Source: Clostridiales bacterium
GTDB taxonomy: Bacteria; Bacillota; Clostridia; Lachnospirales; WRAX01
Direction: 5' to 3'
Assembly: GCA_031271375.1 (NCBI GenBank)
Contig: JAISVU010000088.1
Coordinates: 1-12,133, forward strand
DNA length: 12,133 nt
The position numbers and the translations under genes were made by a program. This document shows, piece after piece, positions 7,243 to 12,133 of this stretch (position 1 is its first letter; each line of letters opens with the position of its first letter). The notes below the pieces were generated by a model. The model was not told the DNA's origin. It did no database searches and saw only the letters and a list, made by a program, of their open reading frames with translations.

Positions 7243-7272
7243 GGAATCGACTGCGGGGAGGGAAGAATCGCC

Positions 7273-8205
7273 GTGAGCGCCAAACCAGATGCCTTTGAGC
7301 GTAAGCTGCGCATGATAGGCCGCAACTGGGGCCTGTATCTGTTGATCCTTCCGTCGGTTATCCTGCTGATCCTCTTCGCCTACAAGCCTATGTACGGCAT
7401 TATTATGGCCTTCAAGGACTACAGGAACGCCCTCGGCATAATGGGCAGCCCCTGGGCCGAGCCCTGGTACAAGCATTTCGAGCGTTTCTTCAGCTCGTTC
7501 CAGTTTGTAAACACGCTGCGCAATACACTGGTTCTCAGTTTTTACGGCCTCCTGGCCGGTTTTCCGTTCCCGATACTCATCGCCCTGGGCCTTAACCAAA
7601 TGCGGGCAAAGAAGTTTAAGCGGACGTTCCAGACGATATCGTATCTGCCGCACTTTATATCCACTGTGGTTATGGTGGGGCTGCTCAGTATCTGGCTATC
7701 GCCCGGTTCGGGGCTCATCGGCAACATCTACCGGCTCTTCGGGGCTCAGGCGCCGAACCTTATGGGCAGCGCGGGAGCGTTCCCGCACCTGTACGTCTGG
7801 TCGGACATATGGCAGCATGTGGGCTGGAACTCCATTATATACCTTGCGGCGCTGGCGGGGGTAGACCCTTCGCTCTATGAAGCCGCCACAGTGGACGGGG
7901 CCAGCAGGTTCCAAAAACTGATCTACATAGATTTGCCGATGCTCATGCCCACAGCCGCGATACTTCTGATACTCAGCGCGGGGAACATTATGAACATCGG
8001 TTTCGAGAAGGCGTACCTGATGCAGACGCCGCTCAACTCCTTCACCAGCGCAATAATCCCCACATATGTATACGAGCTGGGCATACGCAACGCCCAGTAC
8101 AGCTACTCGGCGGCGGTGAACCTGTTCAACACGGTTATCAACCTGATCCTTCTTGTGACGGTGAACCAGGTGACGCGTAAAACCAGCGGAAACAGCCTGT
8201 GGTAA
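7273..8205 (+). CDS. Sugar ABC transporter permease, LplB type
   Basis: A 310-residue inner-membrane permease of the CUT1-type carbohydrate importers, closest in style to LplB. Start is GTG at 7273 after GGAGGGA (7257-7263). TM1 is about 21-43 (LYLLILPSVILLILFAYKP), followed by the family's MYGIIMAFKDY. Five more hydrophobic segments follow. The EAA loop that docks the ATPase is EAATVDGASRFQKLIYIDLP, with Glu203-Ala-Ala and Gly209, near residues 203-222. It is first gene of the rightward operon and should pair with the next permease in a heterodimeric channel. No ATPase gene is in the window; such Firmicute importers commonly borrow a shared MsmX-type ATPase coded elsewhere. The substrate is probably an oligosaccharide. 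Confidence 0.93.
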   Translation: MSAKPDAFERKLRMIGRNWGLYLLILPSVILLILFAYKPMYGIIMAFKDYRNALGIMGSPWAEPWYKHFERFFSSFQFVNTLRNTLVLSFYGLLAGFPFPILIALGLNQMRAKKFKRTFQTISYLPHFISTVVMVGLLSIWLSPGSGLIGNIYRLFGAQAPNLMGSAGAFPHLYVWSDIWQHVGWNSIIYLAALAGVDPSLYEAATVDGASRFQKLIYIDLPMLMPTAAILLILSAGNIMNIGFEKAYLMQTPLNSFTSAIIPTYVYELGIRNAQYSYSAAVNLFNTVINLILLVTVNQVTRKTSGNSLW

Positions 8206-8212
8206 CCGTAGG

Positions 8213-8254
8213 GGGCGATTATCAATCGCCCGCAAATGGGCGGCATAACGCCGC
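8213..8254. repeat. Two consecutive hairpins between permease genes
   Basis: GGGCGATT (8213-8220) pairs perfectly with AATCGCCC (8224-8231) across ATC. Then GCGGC (8240-8244) pairs with GCCGC (8250-8254). No T-tract follows either stem. The arrangement resembles REP-like intergenic elements that stabilise or process polycistronic mRNA. The ribosome site of the next gene (GGAGGTG, 8264-8270) stays free. Confidence 0.65.
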
Positions 8255-8275
8255 ACGATGCTCGGAGGTGAGTGA

Positions 8276-9187
8276 ATGGACGCGGGATTAAACCAAAAAA
8301 CTAAAAATGTCAGGGATATCAGGTCAGACCTGGTTTTCAACATAGTTCTCTACAGCCTTGCCGCCATAATGCTGGTTATCATCATATATCCGCTCTACTT
8401 TATAATCATCGCCTCGTTCAGCGACCCTTCGGCCGTGACGAACGGGCGCGTGTGGTTCTGGCCCGGCGGCTTTACGCTGGAGGGTTATCAGGCCGTCTTC
8501 GAGCATGAGCGCTTGTGGATCGGCTACCGCAACACGATAGTTTATACGCTTATGGGGACGCTGATCGGCCTGGTTATAAACATCCCGGCTGCCTATGTGC
8601 TCTCCAGGAAGGACTTAGTGTTCCGCAAGTTCCTTACGTTTATGTTCCTGTTTGTAATGTTCTTCTCCGGCGGGCTCATACCCACATACCTCACCGTGAG
8701 GGATTTCGGGTTGGACAATACCTGGCTCGTCATGGTTCTGCCGTTTTCGGTGTCTATATATAATGTGATAGTGGCGCGGACGTTCTTCCAAACCAGCCTC
8801 CCCGCCGATTTGTGGGACGCGGCGCAGATAGACGGCTGCGGGAACCTGCGGTTCTTCTTCACCGTGGCGGTGCCGTTATCAAAGGCGGTCATCGCGGTTA
8901 TCGCTTTATGGACGGCGGTATATCATTGGAACTCATACTTCAACGCCCTTATTTACCTGAGGGATGAAAATTTACAGCCGTTGCAGTTAATACTAAGGAA
9001 TATACTGATAACCAACCAGATGCAATCCGGGCTCGGCACCGGCGAGGCCGCCGCCCTTATGATGCGCCGGGCGAACCTGATGCGCTATTCGTCGATAATC
9101 ATTTCCACCGTGCCGATTATGTGCTTCTATCCCTTTGTGCAGAAGCATTTTAACCAGGGGGTTATGATCGGGGCGATTAAGGGGTAA
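8276..9187 (+). CDS. Sugar ABC transporter permease, LplC/YtcP type
   Basis: A 303-residue second permease of the same importer. Start is ATG 8276 with GGAGGTG 5 nt upstream. TM1 is about 20-45 (VLYSLAAIMLVIIIYPLYFIII), followed by ASFSDPSAV, typical of the LplC side. The EAA loop reads DAAQIDGCGNLRFFFTVAVP, with Asp181-Ala-Ala in place of Glu-Ala-Ala, a usual substitution in this half. It ends with the family C-terminus FYPFVQKHFNQGVMIGAIKG. The stop is a double TAA. It is separated from the first permease by 70 nt containing hairpins, and followed 61 nt later by the solute-binding protein gene. Confidence 0.93.
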   Translation: MDAGLNQKTKNVRDIRSDLVFNIVLYSLAAIMLVIIIYPLYFIIIASFSDPSAVTNGRVWFWPGGFTLEGYQAVFEHERLWIGYRNTIVYTLMGTLIGLVINIPAAYVLSRKDLVFRKFLTFMFLFVMFFSGGLIPTYLTVRDFGLDNTWLVMVLPFSVSIYNVIVARTFFQTSLPADLWDAAQIDGCGNLRFFFTVAVPLSKAVIAVIALWTAVYHWNSYFNALIYLRDENLQPLQLILRNILITNQMQSGLGTGEAAALMMRRANLMRYSSIIISTVPIMCFYPFVQKHFNQGVMIGAIKG

Positions 9188-9200
9188 TAACCAGGTTTTT

Positions 9201-9218
9201 ATCCCTCGCGAAAGGGAT
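9201..9218. repeat. Short hairpin before the binding-protein gene
   Basis: ATCCCT (9201-9206) and AGGGAT (9213-9218) surround CGCGAA. In the rightward direction the T-run precedes the stem, so it is not an intrinsic terminator on that strand. It may act as an mRNA end or processing point that lets the binding-protein message accumulate above the permease message. Confidence 0.45.
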
Positions 9219-9248
9219 TAAACATACTAAAAACAAAGGAGAGAGAAC

Positions 9249-10856
9249 ATGAAATCAGCTAAGAAATTCCTGGCCCTGGCATTGGCGCTCATTATCGCCA
9301 TATCACTGGCGGCCTGCACAACCCCGGTTGATACCGAGGGCGGCGGCGAACCGGCGGCTCCGGGCGCCAATTTCAACGAGGAAGGCCTGCCCATCGTAAA
9401 CGAACCCATCGAACTGAGCGTCATCACGATGCGCTGGGGCGACATGGGCGACACCTTCACCGCCAACCCGTTTTTGGTGAACCTGGAGGCCGAGTCGGGC
9501 ATCACGATCGACTGGCAGGTTAAATCCAGCAACGATTGGACGGAACAGCGCAGCATCCTGTTCGCCGGCGGCGAAATGCCCGACATCTTCATGGGCAACG
9601 AAACCCTGAACGACAACACCGTTATGAACAACCTGGAATATTTTATTCCGCTTGAGGATCTGATTGACAAGTACATGCCCAACTACAAGAGAGCGCTGGA
9701 GATGTATCCCGAAATGCGCGCCCTGACCACATACCCGGACGGGCATATATACAGCCTTTCCAAGAACCTCCCTGCCCGCGCCGCCACCCGTAATCATCCC
9801 ATCATCAACAAGAAGTGGCTGGACAACCTGGGCCTTGAAATCCCCGCAACCACCGAGGAACTGGCAACCGTCCTCAAGGCCTTTGTTGACAACAACGCCA
9901 GCGGCCTTGCCAACACCTACGGTTATGTCTGGCATATCTCCGACCAGAGCGGCGGTATGCAGGGCGATATGTTCATCCCCTGGGGTATTTCGGATATCTA
10001 TAACACCGGAATGTCGATCCTGGACGGCGAAGCCTTCTACTATCCCATCAGCGAGAATTACAAGGAAGCCGTTATCTGGTTCCATGAACTCTATGAGATG
10101 GGCGTTATCGACCCCGAGACCTATACCCAGGACGAGAGCATGATGCGCAACAAGTACGCCAACACCGAAGGGCCTCTTGTAGGTTTCACCTATCAGTGGA
10201 CCCCCGACGCCATAGTAGGCCAGTGGGCCGACCAGTACATCGCGATCCCGCCGATTACGGTACCGGGCGGCGAGCAGTACGCCAGCGGCGACCCCAACGG
10301 TATCTTCGCCATCATGCGTAACGAAGCCCTGATCACGACCGCCTGCGAGAATCCCGAAGCGGCTGCCCGCTGGCTGGACCAGTTCTACACCAACGAAGCC
10401 AGTATCCAGAACTTCTGGGGCGGATTCGGTGTGGTTATGACCGCCAACGAAGACGGCACCTTCACGCTTAACAACCCGCCGGAAGGCGTCAGCGCCGATG
10501 CCTGGTACTGGGATCAGAGCCTCCGCGACTTCGGCCCCAAGTTCGTCGAGCCGGAATTCAACGAAAAGATCATCCTTGACCCGACCGCAGGCGACGGATA
10601 CAAGCTGGAGATCGCCAAGCTGACCGACCCCTTTGTGACCACTCCGTTCCCGCAGCTGCTCTACACCGACGAGGAATCGGAGGAGCTCAACCTCCTCCAG
10701 ACCGACATCGACGCCTACAGACGGCAAACCCTTGCCAAATGGATCGTCGAGGGCGGTATCGAGGAAGAATGGGACGCCTACCTTGAGCAGATGGAGCTTA
10801 TGGGCGTGAACGATCTCATCGAAATCCGCATGAACGCTTATGAAAAGGTTCAATAA
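9249..10856 (+). CDS. Extracellular sugar-binding lipoprotein of the ABC importer
   Basis: A 535-residue solute-binding protein of the LplA-like, large CUT1 group. The N-terminus is a lipoprotein signal: positive K2, K5, K6, a hydrophobic stretch, then the lipobox LAAC with the lipidated Cys23 and a Gly/Ala/Pro-rich linker. The mature part has the family's early INWQVKSSNDW-like region (IDWQVKSSNDW), ADMPDIF-like EMPDIFMGN, and aromatic-rich sugar-cleft segments. The start ATG follows AAAGGAGAG (9235-9243). Codons favour C-ending forms more than in its neighbours, in line with high expression. It is placed after both permeases, and its last codons overlap the first possible start of the GH28-like gene. 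The ligand is unknown. Confidence 0.93.
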   Translation: MKSAKKFLALALALIIAISLAACTTPVDTEGGGEPAAPGANFNEEGLPIVNEPIELSVITMRWGDMGDTFTANPFLVNLEAESGITIDWQVKSSNDWTEQRSILFAGGEMPDIFMGNETLNDNTVMNNLEYFIPLEDLIDKYMPNYKRALEMYPEMRALTTYPDGHIYSLSKNLPARAATRNHPIINKKWLDNLGLEIPATTEELATVLKAFVDNNASGLANTYGYVWHISDQSGGMQGDMFIPWGISDIYNTGMSILDGEAFYYPISENYKEAVIWFHELYEMGVIDPETYTQDESMMRNKYANTEGPLVGFTYQWTPDAIVGQWADQYIAIPPITVPGGEQYASGDPNGIFAIMRNEALITTACENPEAAARWLDQFYTNEASIQNFWGGFGVVMTANEDGTFTLNNPPEGVSADAWYWDQSLRDFGPKFVEPEFNEKIILDPTAGDGYKLEIAKLTDPFVTTPFPQLLYTDEESEELNLLQTDIDAYRRQTLAKWIVEGGIEEEWDAYLEQMELMGVNDLIEIRMNAYEKVQ

Positions 10857-12081
10857 CTTGGAAAGTAGAATACGGGTTTTGGGGGGCTTTGCCCCCCTTT
10901 TACTATTGGCTGCCGCCATGCTGGGGTTTATCGGATGCGTCTCGCGTCTGAGTTACGGCGAGGCGACAATCATAAACTATCCGGCCCCCGAAGGCATCAT
11001 CGGAAGCCAGGACGCCCGTATTTTCGTTAATGACGAGGAATTATTCGTCTACGAGACCGCCGTGAACCATAATCGGATATATGAGCAGTTCCCCGAGCTG
11101 TCGTCTGCGCCGGTGGCGTATTTCGATTTTGAGGGAACCGTTGAGATAAAGATACAGGCGGAGGATGTGAGCTCCGCCGTCGTAAGGCCGCTGTCTCTGG
11201 GGATCAAGCCTGTTGTAAAGGACGGGGTTATATCATTCCCCCTCAGTAAGCCCGCGTTCCTGACCATCGAAGTGAACGGGCTTCCCAAACGCGCGATTCA
11301 CCTGTTCGCGAACCCGCTTGAGACCGACATCCCCGATTTTAACGACCCCAATGTTATATACGTCGGCCCCGGCATTCACGACCGCTTTGTTGTGCGCCTG
11401 CGGGATAACCAGACCCTTTACCTTGCAGGAGGCGCTGTTCTGCGGAGCCATATTATATCCAATAACGGCGAGAATATACGGGTGATGGGCAGGGGGATTA
11501 TCGACGGCAGCGCCTTTGACCGCTGGCCCAACGCTGTTGTGCCTATCGATTTCCAGATGTGCAAGGACGCGTCTGCCGAAGGCGTCATTATCCTGGATCC
11601 CGCCGGGTGGACGCTTAACACGTTCGGATGCGAAAACGTCACGATCGAGAACGTGAAGATCATCAGCGCGAGGCCCAACGGCGACGGCATAACCACGCAG
11701 AGCTGTAAAAACCTTACGGCGCGGAACTGCTTCGTGCGTTCATGGGACGACAGTCTTGTTGTAAAGAACTACGGTAACGGCGTTTCGGAGAACATCCTGT
11801 TTAAGGACATCGTTATATGGAGCGACCTTGCGCAGAGCTGCGAGATAGGCTACGAAACCCTCGGCCCGCGCATGGACGGCATAACCTTTGAGGATATCAC
11901 GGTGCTGCACAACTTCCATAAGCCCGTGATGAGCATACACAACTCCGACCAAGCGCATATCCAAAACGTGACCTTCCGCGACATCACGGTTGAGGACGCG
12001 CAAATGGGCCTGGGAGACGCCACGAACGACAACTTCCTTATAGACCTGAGCATCGCCGAAAGCCAGTGGAGCAGGTCTTAA
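10840..12081 (+). CDS. GH28-like beta-helix glycosidase, lipoprotein, probably truncated by nonsense
   Basis: The frame encodes 413 residues. A beta-sandwich-like N-terminal part (INYPAPEG, about residues 45-165) precedes a right-handed beta-helix with repeated N-I-x-V/F-x-D/N-I units. GH28 catalytic positions are partly kept: Asp282 (NGDGI) and Asp303-Asp304 (WDDSLVVK), with the 21/22-residue spacing of polygalacturonases; the GHG histidine is not evident (AQSCEIGYE there). Start is uncertain: ATG 10840 (overlaps the binding-protein gene), TTG 10858 (AAAAGG before it) or ATG 10918. The first two give a signal peptide with Cys33 (FIGC) or its equivalent. TAA at 12079 interrupts the frame, and homologous-looking sequence continues after it. 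It probably works outside the cell, releasing oligosaccharide for the importer. Confidence 0.8.
   Translation: MKRFNNLESRIRVLGGFAPLLLLAAAMLGFIGCVSRLSYGEATIINYPAPEGIIGSQDARIFVNDEELFVYETAVNHNRIYEQFPELSSAPVAYFDFEGTVEIKIQAEDVSSAVVRPLSLGIKPVVKDGVISFPLSKPAFLTIEVNGLPKRAIHLFANPLETDIPDFNDPNVIYVGPGIHDRFVVRLRDNQTLYLAGGAVLRSHIISNNGENIRVMGRGIIDGSAFDRWPNAVVPIDFQMCKDASAEGVIILDPAGWTLNTFGCENVTIENVKIISARPNGDGITTQSCKNLTARNCFVRSWDDSLVVKNYGNGVSENILFKDIVIWSDLAQSCEIGYETLGPRMDGITFEDITVLHNFHKPVMSIHNSDQAHIQNVTFRDITVEDAQMGLGDATNDNFLIDLSIAESQWSRS
10881..10901 (+). terminator. GC-rich hairpin with short T-run after the binding-protein gene
   Basis: GGGGGGC (10881-10887) pairs with GCCCCCC (10891-10897) around TTT, followed by TTTT. 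It lies 25 nt after the binding-protein stop, where a terminator or attenuator would be expected, yet also inside the signal-peptide codons of the GH28-like frame. The T-run is short, so termination may be partial. Confidence 0.55.
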
Positions 12082-12133
12082 GAACGCGGCAATATTTCAA
12101 ACGTACTCTTTGAGAATATCACGGTTCTTGGCG
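12082..12133 (+). pseudogene. In-frame continuation of the GH28-like gene beyond TAA
   Basis: Directly after the TAA and in the same frame come 17 codons reading ERGNISNVLFENITVLG, open to the window edge. This is a typical beta-helix rung, matching earlier rungs such as HIQNVTFRDITVED in the same protein. It has no start codon or ribosome site of its own, so it is best read as the rest of the interrupted gene. Confidence 0.75.

Noticed and set aside
9189..9197. Small palindrome AACC-A-GGTT as a third operator
   Set aside because: The half-sites face the opposite way from the AGGTTA...TAACCT sites and are too short.
9303..10919. Long open frame on the minus strand opposite the binding-protein gene (538 codons)
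   Set aside because: It mirrors the GC-rich codon pattern of the sense gene. The sense frame has a lipoprotein signal, a strong ribosome site and clear family motifs; the antisense frame has none.
12079..12081. TAA recoded as a sense codon in this organism
   Set aside because: serC, serA, the DUF1015 gene, both permeases and the binding protein all end in TAA, so TAA is a normal stop here.

Overview
The window looks like chromosomal DNA of a moderately GC-rich Firmicute, most likely an anaerobic Clostridia-type bacterium; this is inference. The signs are a serC-serA-DUF1015 cluster with the short (about 390-residue) ACT-containing SerA, strong AGGAGG-type ribosome sites, lipoprotein signal peptides, and an LplB/LplC-type sugar ABC importer with no ATPase gene of its own. 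No mobile element, CRISPR array, tRNA or rRNA is seen.

Bases 1-3658 (+ strand) form a serine-biosynthesis block: the 3' end of serC, serA (8-nt overlap), a PhnP-like metallo-beta-lactamase-fold protein, and a DUF1015 protein. A tandem-repeat/hairpin element separates serA from the MBL gene, which also looks more AT-rich than its neighbours. No phosphoserine phosphatase gene (serB) is present, so the two uncharacterised genes are of interest.

Bases 3655-7001 (- strand) hold a GH31 alpha-glycosidase followed by a LacI-family regulator, coupled by an ATGA overlap. The lacI stop overlaps the stop of the convergent DUF1015 gene by 4 nt.

Bases 7002-7272 are a compact divergent control region. It has two good sigma-70-type promoters facing apart, a perfect 9+9 bp palindrome just downstream of the rightward start point, a related imperfect palindrome in the GH31 leader, and a TTTGCC/GGCAAA inverted repeat between the promoters.

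Bases 7273-12133 (+ strand) carry two LplB/LplC-type permeases, an abundant-looking solute-binding lipoprotein, and a GH28-like beta-helix protein that probably starts with a lipoprotein signal. Hairpins sit between the genes. The GH28-like reading frame has a TAA at 12079-12081, but recognisable beta-helix sequence continues in the same frame to the window end, so the gene appears broken by one nonsense codon or a sequence error.

Together, bases 3655-12133 read as a carbohydrate-utilisation locus: an exported beta-helix glycosidase trims a plant- or mucus-type glycan, the ABC importer takes up the oligosaccharide, the cytoplasmic GH31 enzyme cleaves it, and the LacI protein represses both arms. 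The actual sugar cannot be told from the sequence.
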